Below, in pieces: positions 26,560 to 37,891 of a stretch of 39,712 bases of DNA (positions are counted from its first letter, which is position 1; each line of letters begins with the position of its first letter). The notes under the pieces are model-generated. The model ran no database searches and was not told the DNA's origin. It worked only from the letters and a program-made list of their open reading frames with translations. The position numbers and the translations under genes were made by a program. This stretch comes from Aureimonas sp. AU4 (GTDB lineage: Bacteria; Pseudomonadota; Alphaproteobacteria; Rhizobiales; Rhizobiaceae): contig NZ_BBWK01000007.1 in assembly GCF_001463765.1 (NCBI RefSeq), positions 1 through 39,712 on the forward strand, read 5' to 3'.

Positions 26560-27884
26560 CGATCTTCTCCCGCAAGGGCGATGAGCTGCCGCGGCTGAAG
26601 AAGCCGTCGGATCGGCGCGTGCGCACGATCTCGGTGCTCGACATCGGCTCGTCCAAGGTCACGTGCCTGATCGCAAAGCTGAAGCCGCGCCCCGAGAGCG
26701 AGGTCCTGCCGGGCCGCACGCACGTGGTCGAGGTGGTCGGCATCGGCCACCAGCGCTCGCGCGGCGTCAAGAGCGGCGTCGTGGTGGATCTCGAAGCCGC
26801 CGAGGCCTCGATCCGGCACTGCGTCGACGCGGCCGAGCGCATGGCGGGCCTCACCATCGAGTCCCTGATCGTGTCGGTGACGGCCGGTCGCCTCAAGAGC
26901 CTGCGCGGCTCGTCGCGTCTCGCCATCGAGAGCGGCGAGGTGACGGCCGAGGATCTCGCCGAGGCACTGGCGGCCGCCGGCCGCACGCCGATGCGGGAGG
27001 GGCGCCTCGCGCTCCACCGCGTACCCTTCGACCTCAGCCTCGACGGCGAGACGGGCCTCGAGAACCCGGTCGGCATGACGGGCTCGGAACTCGGCGCGGA
27101 GCTGCACATCCTTTCCGCCGAGGAAACGCCTCTGCGCAACCTCGAGACCGCGATCAACCGGGCGCATCTGGTGGTCGAGGCCTTCGTCGCGACGCCCTAC
27201 GCCAGCGGCCTGTCGACCTTGGTCGACGACGAGGCGCTGATGGGCTCGGCCTGCATCGACATGGGCGCGGGCGCGACCACGATCTCGATCTTCCAGAACG
27301 GCCACTTCGCCTATGCCGACGCCGTGGCGCTCGGCGGCCATCACATCACGATGGATCTGGCGCGCGGCCTCTCGATCCGGCCCGAGCAGGCCGAACGGCT
27401 GAAGGTCATGCACGGCAATGCCCTGCCGGGCATGGGAGCCGACAACGAGACGGTGGCCGTCGCCCCGCTCGGCGACGACAGCGGCGAGCAGCCGATCAAC
27501 GTTTCGCGCAACCTTGTGGCGCGTATCATCCGTCCACGCGTCGAGGAGACGCTGGAACTCATCCGGGACCGGCTCAACGCCTCCAATCTCGGGCACGTCA
27601 TCGGCAAGCGCGTCGTCCTGACCGGCGGCGCGAGCCAGCTCTCGGGCCTCAACGAGGCGGCGCGGCTCATCCTGCACCGCAACGTCCGGCTCGGCCGGCC
27701 GCTCGGCGTCGCGGGCCTTTCGGCCAGCAACAAGAGCCCTGCCTTCGCCACCGCCGTCGGCCTCCTGATCTATCCCCAGGTGGCGGCCGTCGAGCACGTT
27801 CCCGACCAGTCCCGACTGGACTTCGCCTTCGACCGGCGCACGCGCGTCGGACGCTTCGGCTCCTGGCTGCGGCGAAGTTTCTGA
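26556..27884 (+). CDS. ftsA: Cell division protein FtsA
   Basis: Actin-like ATPase that tethers FtsZ filaments to the membrane; 442 residues. Phosphate-binding motif 1 is SVLDIGSSKVTCLIAKL near residue 25; the inserted 1C (SHS2) domain lies at about 115-195. Phosphate motif 2 is CIDMGAGATTISIFQNG, followed by the DLARGLSIRPEQAERLK helix, and the adenosine motif is VVLTGGASQLSGL. The C-terminus VGRFGSWLRRSF forms the amphipathic membrane-targeting helix. It overlaps ftsQ by four bases and is followed by a hairpin before ftsZ. Confidence 0.97.
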   Translation: MTIFSRKGDELPRLKKPSDRRVRTISVLDIGSSKVTCLIAKLKPRPESEVLPGRTHVVEVVGIGHQRSRGVKSGVVVDLEAAEASIRHCVDAAERMAGLTIESLIVSVTAGRLKSLRGSSRLAIESGEVTAEDLAEALAAAGRTPMREGRLALHRVPFDLSLDGETGLENPVGMTGSELGAELHILSAEETPLRNLETAINRAHLVVEAFVATPYASGLSTLVDDEALMGSACIDMGAGATTISIFQNGHFAYADAVALGGHHITMDLARGLSIRPEQAERLKVMHGNALPGMGADNETVAVAPLGDDSGEQPINVSRNLVARIIRPRVEETLELIRDRLNASNLGHVIGKRVVLTGGASQLSGLNEAARLILHRNVRLGRPLGVAGLSASNKSPAFATAVGLLIYPQVAAVEHVPDQSRLDFAFDRRTRVGRFGSWLRRSF

Positions 27885-27891
27885 CCCCATC

Positions 27892-27911
27892 GCGGCGGGT
27901 TCGCCCGCCGC
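27892..27911 (+). other. UUCG-loop hairpin between ftsA and ftsZ
   Basis: A perfect eight-base stem, GCGGCGGG (27892-27899), tetraloop TTCG, CCCGCCGC (27904-27911), seven bases after the ftsA stop in a 119-base gap. A GC stem closed by UUCG is very stable in RNA. No T-tract follows, so it is more likely to protect or process the mRNA, or to attenuate ftsZ read-through, than to terminate fully. It could help set FtsZ above FtsA levels (inference). Confidence 0.6.
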
Positions 27912-28003
27912 CCACCCGACGCTGCGCGCCGCGCACGCGTGAACCTTAAGACCCAAGGCCGGCGCGGCGAGACGGCCGACAGCTTTTCGAGGAAACACCA
28001 GAG

Positions 28004-29578
28004 ATGAGCATCACCTTGCAGAGGCCCGACATCACCGAGCTCAAGCCCCGCATCACGGTGTTCGGCGTGGGCGGCGGCGGCTGCAACGCCGTCAACAACA
28101 TGATCAACGCCGGGCTCGAGGGCGTCGAGTTCGTGATCGCCAACACCGATGCGCAGGCGCTCCGCTCCTCGCGCGCCGAGCGCATCATCCAGATGGGCGT
28201 GGCCGTCACCGAGGGCCTGGGCGCCGGCTCGCAGCCCGAGGTCGGCCGCGCGGCCGCCGAGGAGTCGCTCGACGAGATCTGCGACCACCTGCTCGGCTCG
28301 CACATGTGCTTCGTCACCGCCGGCATGGGCGGCGGCACGGGCACGGGCGCAGCGCCCGTCGTGGCGCGCGCCGCCCGCGAGAAGGGCATCCTGACGGTCG
28401 GCGTCGTCACCAAGCCCTTCCACTTCGAGGGCCAGCGGCGCCTGCGCATCGCCGAGCAGGGCATCGAGGAGCTGCAGAAGAACGTCGACACGCTGATCGT
28501 CATCCCGAACCAGAACCTGTTCCGGATCGCGAACGACAAGACGACCTTCGCCGACGCCTTCGGCATGGCCGACCAGGTGCTCTACTCGGGCGTCGCCTGC
28601 ATCACCGACCTCATGGTTAAGGAAGGCCTCATCAACCTCGACTTCGCGGACGTACGCTCCGTGATGCGCGAGATGGGCAAGGCGATGATGGGCACGGGCG
28701 AGGCGTCCGGCGAGGGCCGCGCGATGGCCGCCGCCGAGGCCGCGATCGCCAACCCGCTCCTCGACGAGACCTCGATGAAGGGCGCCAAGGGCCTCCTGAT
28801 CTCGATCACGGGCGGCCGCGACCTTACCCTCTTCGAGGTGGACGAGGCGGCGACGCGCATCCGCGAGGAGGTCGACCAGGACGCCAACATCATCCTGGGC
28901 GCCACGTTCGACGAGAGCCTGGAAGGCGTGATCCGCGTGTCGGTTGTCGCCACCGGCATCGATAAGTCGGCCATGGAGGTCTACAACCGCAACACGGCGG
29001 CAGCCCCCGTGGCCGCGCAGGCGCCCCAGCCCGCGCCCGTCGCCGCCCCCGCGCCGGCTCTGCGCGCCGCAGCGCCCCAGCCGGCCGCGCAGCAGGCTCC
29101 GGTCCAGCCGTCGGCCCCCGCCTACGAGCCGGCTCCCGCCGCCGCCATGGGCGACATCGAGGACGACTTCACCGCCGCCCTCGAGGCCGAGATCGCGCAG
29201 GTCACCCCGCGCGCCCCGGCGCCTCGCCAGCCCGCGCCGCAGCCTGCCCAGGCCCGCATGCCGCGCGTCGAGGACTTCCCGCCGGTGGTCCAGGCCGAGA
29301 TCGAGCGCCGCTCCGGCGGCGGCGAGGTCGCGGCCAGCGAGGGCGGCCCGATGGGTCTCCTACGCCGCCTCACGACGGGCCTGTCCCGGCGCGAGGAGGA
29401 CGAGGGCATCCTGGCTGATCCGGTTCGCCCGGCCGCCCGTCCGGCCGCCCGCCAGCCCGAGCACAACCCCTATGCTCCGCGCCGACAGGCCGCCGACTCC
29501 GCCGCCCGTCCGCCGCGTGCGGCCGGCGAGGAGGACCAGCTGGAGATTCCCGCCTTCCTGCGCCGCCAGTCCAACTGA
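28004..29578 (+). CDS. ftsZ: Cell division GTPase FtsZ
   Basis: Tubulin homologue that forms the Z ring; 524 residues. The GTPase domain begins [20 protein letters not shown]. The tubulin signature GGGTGTG is at 109-115 and the T7 synergy loop appears as [11 protein letters not shown]. The tubulin-like C-terminal domain ends near 325 (VVATGIDK). A linker of about 180 residues, very rich in Pro, Ala and Gln, leads to the conserved tail [15 protein letters not shown] that binds FtsA and other partners. The long linker is normal for Rhizobiales. GAGGAAA precedes ATG 28004. A strong terminator follows. Confidence 0.98.
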   Translation: MSITLQRPDITELKPRITVFGVGGGGCNAVNNMINAGLEGVEFVIANTDAQALRSSRAERIIQMGVAVTEGLGAGSQPEVGRAAAEESLDEICDHLLGSHMCFVTAGMGGGTGTGAAPVVARAAREKGILTVGVVTKPFHFEGQRRLRIAEQGIEELQKNVDTLIVIPNQNLFRIANDKTTFADAFGMADQVLYSGVACITDLMVKEGLINLDFADVRSVMREMGKAMMGTGEASGEGRAMAAAEAAIANPLLDETSMKGAKGLLISITGGRDLTLFEVDEAATRIREEVDQDANIILGATFDESLEGVIRVSVVATGIDKSAMEVYNRNTAAAPVAAQAPQPAPVAAPAPALRAAAPQPAAQQAPVQPSAPAYEPAPAAAMGDIEDDFTAALEAEIAQVTPRAPAPRQPAPQPAQARMPRVEDFPPVVQAEIERRSGGGEVAASEGGPMGLLRRLTTGLSRREEDEGILADPVRPAARPAARQPEHNPYAPRRQAADSAARPPRAAGEEDQLEIPAFLRRQSN

Positions 29579-29639
29579 TCGCGCCGGCCAGGCTGGAGCG
29601 AAGCTCTCCAGCCTTCACAAGATAGTCGCATTGCAACAG

Positions 29640-29670
29640 CGGCCCGCTCCTCACGGAGCGGGCCGTTTTC
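29640..29670 (+). terminator. Rho-independent terminator after ftsZ
   Basis: An eleven-base stem, C plus GGCCCGCTCC (29640-29650), loop TCAC, GGAGCGGGCC plus G (29655-29665), followed by TTTTC. It lies 61 bases after the ftsZ stop and closes the second dcw block. Confidence 0.88.
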
Positions 29671-29694
29671 GTTCAAGACCCTGTAATCATTGGA

Positions 29695-29710
29695 TTAAAG
29701 CTTTCGTTAA
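29695..29710. promoter_or_regulatory. Possible imperfect CtrA site upstream of lpxC (TTAA-N8-TTAA)
   Basis: TTAA (29695-29698), eight bases, TTAA (29707-29710) lie just after the ftsZ terminator in the 331-base gap before lpxC. CtrA prefers a seven-base spacer, so this is off by one and may be chance in an AT-rich promoter patch. The rest of the gap has no recognisable gene apart from a 16-codon frame listed separately. Confidence 0.25.
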
Positions 29711-29840
29711 GTGCTCCTGCGGTAACACTGGGTAAGAAAGCGTGATTTGGACACAATCGGGGCCCGCCATAGTTTTGCATTCGAAGAAACGATCGCCTCG
29801 CGTTCCGTTCGAAGTCGAGCGGGGAGGGGATCGGACGGGA

Positions 29841-29891
29841 ATGCTGGAACTCTGGAAGACCCTCGTGAGTCTCGAGACACCGGCCGAGTAG
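29841..29891 (+). CDS. Possible 16-residue leader peptide upstream of lpxC
   Basis: An ATG at 29841, preceded by GGGAGGGG and GACGGGA, opens a 16-codon frame (MLELWKTLVSLETPAE) that ends in TAG 18 bases before the GTG of lpxC and is in the same frame. The ribosome-binding sequence is better than that of most genes here, but the peptide has no recognisable family and could be chance. If translated, it could tune lpxC initiation. An alternative view is that the TAG is a mutation in an older, longer lpxC N-terminus; the family needs no such extension. Confidence 0.25.
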   Translation: MLELWKTLVSLETPAE

Positions 29892-29909
29892 AGTGAAGGA
29901 ACGCGCCGC

Positions 29910-30875
29910 GTGGTCAACCAGCAGCACACGATCGGAGCACCGGTCATCTTCAGGGGTGTCGGCGTCCACGGCGGCGCCCCCGTGGAGATGACGCTGCATC
30001 CGGCCGAGCCCGACACCGGCATCGTCTTCCACGTCTTCGAGGCCTCCGGCCTCATCCACGAGATCGCGGCCGTCTCGGCCAATGTCTTGTCGACCGACCT
30101 TTCCACGATCGTCGGCGATCGTAAAGGGGCGCACGTCGCCACGATCGAGCACATCATGGCCGCGCTCTACGCGACCGACGTCGACAACGTCATCGTCCAG
30201 ATCGACGGCAACGAGGTTCCCATTCTCGGCGGCGGCTCGGCCGAGTTCGTTCGCGGCATCGAGGGCGCGGGACTCGTGATGCAGCGCGCGCGCCGCCGCT
30301 TCCTGCGCGTCCGCAAGACGGTCCGCGTCGAGCTCAACGGCGGATACGCCGAGTATCGCCCCTACGAGGGAACGCGCTTCGAGGTCGAGATCGACTTCGC
30401 CAGCCGCGCCATCGGCCGCCAGTGCTTCGCGGCGGATCTGTCGGCCACCCTGTTCCGGGACGAGCTGGCGGAAGCGCGCACCTTTGGCTTCATGAAGGAC
30501 GTCGAGAAGCTCTGGGCGTCGGGCCACGCGCTCGGCTCCTCTCTCGACAACTCCGTGGTGATCGGCGACGACGAGCGCGTGATCAATCCGGCTGGCCTGC
30601 GCTTCACCGACGAGTTCGTGCGCCACAAGACGCTGGACGCTGTGGGCGACCAGGCCCTGGCCGGATCGCGGATCCTCGGCTGCTACCGCTCCTATCGCGG
30701 CGGTCACCGGCTCAACGCCATGGCGCTCGCGGCGCTGACGGCCGACCCGTCTGCCTTCGAACTGGTCGAGCTGCCCGCGCGCTGGCCCGAGACCCTGCGT
30801 CGCTCCAGCGCCCGCGCCGCCGCGGTGCCCTCGCTGGGTGCCGCCGCGCCGGCCTTCGGCCCGCAGATCCTCTGA
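29910..30875 (+). CDS. lpxC: UDP-3-O-acyl-N-acetylglucosamine deacetylase LpxC
   Basis: Zinc deacetylase for the committed step of lipid A synthesis; 321 residues. The N-terminal part has GVGVHGGAPVEMTLHPAEPDTGIVF. The first zinc ligand is His81 in ATIEHIMAALYATDVDN; the other two are the His and Asp of DEFVRHKTLDAVGDQAL, and GGHRLNAMAL carries the catalytic histidine. LPARWPE and the Ala-rich last 40 residues are not conserved features. Start GTG 29910 is supported by AAGGA upstream and a normal N-terminus. LpxC next to ftsZ is the usual order in proteobacteria. Confidence 0.96.
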   Translation: MVNQQHTIGAPVIFRGVGVHGGAPVEMTLHPAEPDTGIVFHVFEASGLIHEIAAVSANVLSTDLSTIVGDRKGAHVATIEHIMAALYATDVDNVIVQIDGNEVPILGGGSAEFVRGIEGAGLVMQRARRRFLRVRKTVRVELNGGYAEYRPYEGTRFEVEIDFASRAIGRQCFAADLSATLFRDELAEARTFGFMKDVEKLWASGHALGSSLDNSVVIGDDERVINPAGLRFTDEFVRHKTLDAVGDQALAGSRILGCYRSYRGGHRLNAMALAALTADPSAFELVELPARWPETLRRSSARAAAVPSLGAAAPAFGPQIL

Positions 30876-31020
30876 CGGCGGCGAAGCCGGAAGCGCCGTC
30901 CCCCGCGCCTTAAAAAAGGCTGGTTGAACGGTCTTGAAGCGGTGTAGGGAAGCGTTAACGGCTGCCGGGACCGGAATCGCCGTCCGCTTTCCGGGGGAAG
31001 CCTTGAGGGGAACACATCCG

Positions 31021-31962
31021 ATGGCACACTCGCCACTGAGGGCGCGCCGTCCGGCCGCCGCGCTGGCTCTTCTGGCCGCCGTGTCGACGCTGCCGCTCGC
31101 CGGCTGCATGTCGAGCAAGGACACCGACATCGACGCGCTGGCGCTGGCCTCCCAGACCGAGCCGGCTGACGTCCTCTACAACCAGGGTCTCGCCAATCTC
31201 GAGGGCGGACGGCTGGGCGAGGCGGCCAAGAAGTTCGAGGCCATCGACAAGCAGCACCCCTATTCGGAATTCGCCCGCAAGGCGCTGATCATGCGCGCCT
31301 TCGCCTCCTATCGCTCGGGCGACTACGACGAGGCGGAAGGGTCGGCCAAGCGCTACCTCGCGCTCTACCCCGGCTCCGAGGACGCGGCCTACGCGCAGTA
31401 CATCATCGGCCTGTCCTACTTCCGGCAGATGCCCGACATCACGCGCGACCAGACCGACACCGCCAAGGCCGTCCAGGCCATGCAGGAGGTCGTGGATCGC
31501 TACCCGAACTCGGAATACGCCGAGGACGCGCGCACCAAGATCCGCGTCGGCTCCGACCAGCTGGCCGGCAAGGAGATGCAGGTCGGGCGCTACTATCTGG
31601 AGCGCCGCGAGTACATCGCCGCGATCAACCGCTTCAAGAGCGTGGTCGACGTCTTTCCGAAGACGCGCCACGTGGAAGAGGCGCTGGCGCGCCTGACCGA
31701 GGCCTACTACGCGATGGGCCTCACGCAGGAGGCCCAGGCCGCGGCCTCCGTGCTCGGGCAGAACTTCCCCGACTCGCCCTGGTACAAGGACTCCTACGCC
31801 CTTCTCCAAACGCAGGGGCTGCAGCCCAGTGCCGGTCGCGGCGGCGGGGCCGGATCCTGGTTCTCCAACGCCGCGCGCCGCCTGACGGGCGCGAGCGACC
31901 CGGTGACCACCGCCGACACCGCGCCCAGCGCTCTCGAGTCGCGCCCGCCGCGCGGCGCCTGA
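31021..31962 (+). CDS. bamD: Outer membrane assembly lipoprotein BamD
   Basis: Lipoprotein of the BAM complex, which inserts beta-barrel proteins into the outer membrane; 313 residues. The signal peptide ends in lipobox LAGC, giving a lipidated Cys29. About five TPR-type repeats follow: [69 protein letters not shown] and [20 protein letters not shown]. The region [20 protein letters not shown] is the YfiO/BamD hallmark. The last 45 residues are low-complexity. GAGGGGA lies ten bases before ATG 31021. A terminator follows. Confidence 0.97.
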   Translation: MAHSPLRARRPAAALALLAAVSTLPLAGCMSSKDTDIDALALASQTEPADVLYNQGLANLEGGRLGEAAKKFEAIDKQHPYSEFARKALIMRAFASYRSGDYDEAEGSAKRYLALYPGSEDAAYAQYIIGLSYFRQMPDITRDQTDTAKAVQAMQEVVDRYPNSEYAEDARTKIRVGSDQLAGKEMQVGRYYLERREYIAAINRFKSVVDVFPKTRHVEEALARLTEAYYAMGLTQEAQAAASVLGQNFPDSPWYKDSYALLQTQGLQPSAGRGGGAGSWFSNAARRLTGASDPVTTADTAPSALESRPPRGA

Positions 31963-31984
31963 GCGACACGCGCGTTCTTTTTCG

Positions 31985-32011
31985 AAGGGCCGGCCCTCGC
32001 GCCGGCCCTTT
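31985..32011 (+). terminator. Terminator hairpin after bamD
   Basis: Stem AAGGGCCGGC (31985-31994), loop CCTCGC, GCCGGCCCTT (32001-32010), 22 bases after the bamD stop. It is preceded by a T-run rather than followed by a long one, so it could also act on the minus strand. Confidence 0.65.
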
Positions 32012-32105
32012 GCATGTCCGGCGCCCTTTCGGCGACCCGATCCGCGGCCTATCTCTGCGCTTCGCCGTTGATGTTTCGTTCCACCCGGTCTAGCGCTGTT
32101 CCGGC

Positions 32106-33776
32106 ATGCTTGTTCACCTTTCGATCCGCGACATCGTCCTTATCGACCGGCTCGACCTCACCCTGAACGAGGGGTTGTCGGTGCTGACCGGCGAGACGGG
32201 AGCCGGCAAGTCCATCCTGCTCGACGCGCTTTCGCTGGCGCTGGGCGGGCGCGGCGACGGCGGGCTGGTGCGCCATGGCGCGCGGCAGGGCGAGGTGACG
32301 GCGGTCTTCGACCTGCCGGCCGAGCACGCCGCCCGAAAGCTCCTGACCCTGAACGGCTTCGAGGACGACGGCGACCTGATCCTGCGCCGCGTGCAGAGCG
32401 CCGACGGGCGCACGCGCGTCTTCGTCAACGACCGTCCGGCCTCGGTCGCTCTCATGCGCGAGATCGGCACCAACCTCGTGGAGATCCACGGCCAGCACGA
32501 CGACCGGGCGCTGGTCGATCCGCAGGCTCATCGCCAGCTTCTCGACGCCTATGCGGGCCTGTCGGGCGAGGCGCTGGCGGTCGCGGAAAGCTTCATGGCC
32601 TGGCGGCGCCTCGAGGGCGACCTTGCCAAGCTGCGCGCCCGCGTCGAGGCCGCCGCGCGCGAGGCCGACTACCTGCGCGCCAGCGCCGAGGAGCTGACCG
32701 CGCTCAGCCCGCAGGAGGGCGAGGAGGAGGAGCTGGCCGAGAGCCGGCAGCGCATGATGCGCTCCGAGAAGATCGCGAGCGACGTCAACGACGCCAACGA
32801 GGAACTGAGCGGCCCGGCCTCGCCGATCCCGGGTCTGGCCAGCCTCCTGCGCCGGCTCGACCGCAAGCGCGACGAGCTGCCGGGGCTTCTCGACGAGCCG
32901 CTCGCTCGCCTCGACAGCGCGCTCGACGCCCTGTCGGAGGCGCAGACCGGGCTGGAGAAGGCGCTGCGCGCGCTGGAGTTCGACCCGCGCGCGCTGGAGA
33001 CCTGCGAGGAGCGCCTCTTCGCCCTGCGCGCCGCGAGCCGGAAATACGCCGTTCCCGTCACCGACCTGCCGGCGCTCGCCGTGCGCATGACCGCCGACCT
33101 CGCCGATCTCGATGCCGGCGAGGAGCGCCTGGCCAAGCTGACGGCCGAGGTCACCGCCGCGCGCGACGCCTTCGACGCCCTGGCCTTGTCGCTCTCGGCC
33201 AAGCGCCATGCCGCCTCGGGTCAGCTGGCGGCTGCCGTGATGGCCGAGCTGCCCGACATGAAGCTCGAGCGCGCCGCCTTCATCGTCGAGATGACGAGCG
33301 ATCCCGAGACGCGCACGGCGGCCGGCATCGACACCGCCGAGTTCTTCGTGCGCACCAATCCCGGCACGCGGGCCGGACCGATGATGAAGGTCGCGTCGGG
33401 CGGCGAGCTGTCGCGCTTCCTGCTGGCGCTGAAGGTGGCGCTCGCCGACAAGGGCTCGGCGCCGACGCTCGTCTTCGACGAGATCGACACGGGCGTCGGC
33501 GGCGCCGTGGCGGACGCGATCGGGCGCCGGCTCGCGCGGCTTGCGGGGCGTGTCCAGGTTCTCTCCGTCACGCACGCGCCCCAGGTCGCCGCCCGCGCGA
33601 CGACCCATCTCCTGATCTCCAAGGCGGAAGTGCAGCCGGGCGAGGAGCGCGTGGCGACCCGCGTCGCGACCATCGACATTTCCGCCCGCCGCGAGGAGAT
33701 CGCCCGCATGCTCGCGGGCGAGAGCATCACCGACGAGGCCCGCGCCGCCGCCGCGCGCCTCATCGGCGCCGCCTGA
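32106..33776 (+). CDS. recN: DNA repair protein RecN
   Basis: SMC-like ATPase used in double-strand break repair; 556 residues. The Walker A loop GETGAGKSILLDALSLALGG is at 29-48, with VEIHGQHDDRALVDP downstream. A long central coiled coil rich in Glu, Arg and Ala (about 150-365) connects to the second ATPase half. That half carries the ABC signature ASGGELSRFLLALKVAL and Walker B VFDEIDTGVGGAVADAIGRR, then SVTHAPQVAARA. ATG 32106 directly begins the ATPase fold (MLVHLSIRDIVLID). Order bamD-recN-ligA is usual in Rhizobiales. No LexA-type GTTC-N7-GTTC box was recognised upstream. Confidence 0.97.
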   Translation: MLVHLSIRDIVLIDRLDLTLNEGLSVLTGETGAGKSILLDALSLALGGRGDGGLVRHGARQGEVTAVFDLPAEHAARKLLTLNGFEDDGDLILRRVQSADGRTRVFVNDRPASVALMREIGTNLVEIHGQHDDRALVDPQAHRQLLDAYAGLSGEALAVAESFMAWRRLEGDLAKLRARVEAAAREADYLRASAEELTALSPQEGEEEELAESRQRMMRSEKIASDVNDANEELSGPASPIPGLASLLRRLDRKRDELPGLLDEPLARLDSALDALSEAQTGLEKALRALEFDPRALETCEERLFALRAASRKYAVPVTDLPALAVRMTADLADLDAGEERLAKLTAEVTAARDAFDALALSLSAKRHAASGQLAAAVMAELPDMKLERAAFIVEMTSDPETRTAAGIDTAEFFVRTNPGTRAGPMMKVASGGELSRFLLALKVALADKGSAPTLVFDEIDTGVGGAVADAIGRRLARLAGRVQVLSVTHAPQVAARATTHLLISKAEVQPGEERVATRVATIDISARREEIARMLAGESITDEARAAAARLIGAA

Positions 33777-36371
<2,595 letters not shown>

Positions 36372-36400
36372 TTCTCTCCGGCCTTGCCGAAAGGACCCTG

Positions 36401-37273
36401 ATGACCGTCGTCGCCATCGACTTCGAAACCGCGAACAGCGATCCCGCCAGCCCCTGCGCCCTCGGCCTCGCCTTCGTGGAAGGGGCGGAGATCACGCGCC
36501 GCCTCTATACGCTGGTGCGCCCGCCCGAGCTCGCCTTCGATCCCGGCAACATCCGCATCCACGGCATCCGTTCGCAGGACGTGGTGGACGCGCCGGAATT
36601 TCCCGAGATCTGGCGCGAGATCGCGCCCGAGCTGTCCGGCGCGCTGCTGGTGGCCCACAACGCCTCGTTCGACATGCGCGTTCTCGGCGCGACGCTCGGG
36701 CACTACGGTCTCGCCATTCCGCCGATGCGCTCCTTCTGCACGGTGTCCATGTCTCGCCGGCTCTGGCCCGAGATGGCGAGCCGCAAGCTGTCCGCGCTCG
36801 CCCGCCACTTCAAGATCGGCTTCACCCATCACCATGCCGGCGAGGATGCCTTCGCCTGCGCGGCGATCGCGCTGGAGGGCGCGCGCGAGGCGGGCCTCAA
36901 CACCGTCGAGGACCTAGCCGAGGAGATGGGGCTCGTGCGGCCCGTCGCAGCGCGGCCGGCCCGGGCGAGCGGGGGCATCGCGGCCCGCGCCATGCGGGCG
37001 CGCACGGTGCGCGCCTCGGCCTCGGAGGGAACGCTGCGCTTCCTGATGCGCGGCTCCAAGGGCACGCCCTACGACATGGCGCTGCGCGCCTCCTCGCGCG
37101 CGGCGCCCGTTCTGCAGTGCTCCTGCCCGGGATCGCGCTTCCGGCCCGACTGCCGGCACATCCGCATGGTGATGGCGGGCGACTATTCCGAACTGATGGC
37201 GCGCAGCGAGGAGGAGCGTCAGGCGCTGTCGCAGCTCCTTTCGGCCGCGTTCCGTGCGCAGGTTGCGGCCTGA
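36401..37273 (+). CDS. DnaQ-like 3'-5' exonuclease with C-terminal SWIM-like zinc finger
   Basis: A 290-residue protein. Residues 1-165 form a DEDDh exonuclease domain related to the DNA polymerase III epsilon subunit: Asp7 and Glu9 (AIDFETAN), Asp91 (HNASFDMRVL), and His145/Asp149 in HHHAGEDAFACA. Residues 205-265 contain CSCPGSRFRPDCRH, a CxC-x8-CxH pattern (Cys240, Cys242, Cys251, His253) as in SWIM zinc fingers, preceded by SEGTLRFLMRGSKGTPYDM. SWIM fingers usually bind nucleic acid or protein, so the protein may be a structure-directed nuclease in repair. It follows ligA by 29 bases with AAAGGA before the ATG, and is probably cotranscribed with ligA. Confidence 0.88.
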   Translation: MTVVAIDFETANSDPASPCALGLAFVEGAEITRRLYTLVRPPELAFDPGNIRIHGIRSQDVVDAPEFPEIWREIAPELSGALLVAHNASFDMRVLGATLGHYGLAIPPMRSFCTVSMSRRLWPEMASRKLSALARHFKIGFTHHHAGEDAFACAAIALEGAREAGLNTVEDLAEEMGLVRPVAARPARASGGIAARAMRARTVRASASEGTLRFLMRGSKGTPYDMALRASSRAAPVLQCSCPGSRFRPDCRHIRMVMAGDYSELMARSEEERQALSQLLSAAFRAQVAA

Positions 37274-37346
37274 AGTCCGTTTCCACGCGCAGCGCGCCTG
37301 TGTAAGAGAACCCCCGACCTTCACCTGCCGCGACGGGAGTTCTGGC

Positions 37347-37856
37347 ATGGCCTTCTCGATGTGCCGCTGGCTGCCGCTCGCCGCGATCCTGGCGACGGCG
37401 CCCGCCCTTGCCGCCGCGCCCGCCCTCGTCGACGGCACCGATCCGGCGGTGGTCATGGAACTGATGCGCGGCTACGGCTCGGCGCGGCCCGACAAGGGGC
37501 AGGACGGCAACCCGATGATCCGTGGCCGGATCAACGGCAACGGCTTCAGCGCCTTCTTCTACGACTGCGACGCTGACGGCGCGAACTGCGGCTCGATCGG
37601 CCTGTCCGCCTATTTCGACCGCGCCGACGTGCCGGCAGACGCGATCAACGCGTGGAACCGGGCCAACCGCTTCGGCCGGGTGTACCTGCGCGACGACGGC
37701 AAGCCGGTGATCGAGATGGATGTCGAACTGACGGGCGGCATCACGGCCGACAACTTCGAGGCCTCGATGGACCGCTGGTCGGCGATCCTGCAGGACTTCG
37801 ACGACAATGTCGTCAATGCCGAGCGCGAGCCCGAGGCGCAGGTGACGACGCCCTGA
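37347..37856 (+). CDS. Secreted YbjN-domain protein
   Basis: A 169-residue protein with a signal peptide (residues 1-23, ending ALA) and a single YbjN-type domain: VMELMRGYGSARPDKGQDGN, GFSAFFYDCDADGANCGSIG, LSAYFDRADVPADAINAWNR and GRVYLRDDGKPVIEMDVEL. YbjN proteins are described as putative sensory transduction regulators but their activity is not established. This version is probably periplasmic, and Cys54-type pairs in DCDADGANCG could form a disulfide. GGGAG lies seven bases before ATG 37347. It has 73 bases of separation from the exonuclease gene. Confidence 0.85.
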   Translation: MAFSMCRWLPLAAILATAPALAAAPALVDGTDPAVVMELMRGYGSARPDKGQDGNPMIRGRINGNGFSAFFYDCDADGANCGSIGLSAYFDRADVPADAINAWNRANRFGRVYLRDDGKPVIEMDVELTGGITADNFEASMDRWSAILQDFDDNVVNAEREPEAQVTTP

Positions 37857-37891
37857 CGGGACGCGTCGCCGCCCAAGCCAGACTGCATGCC

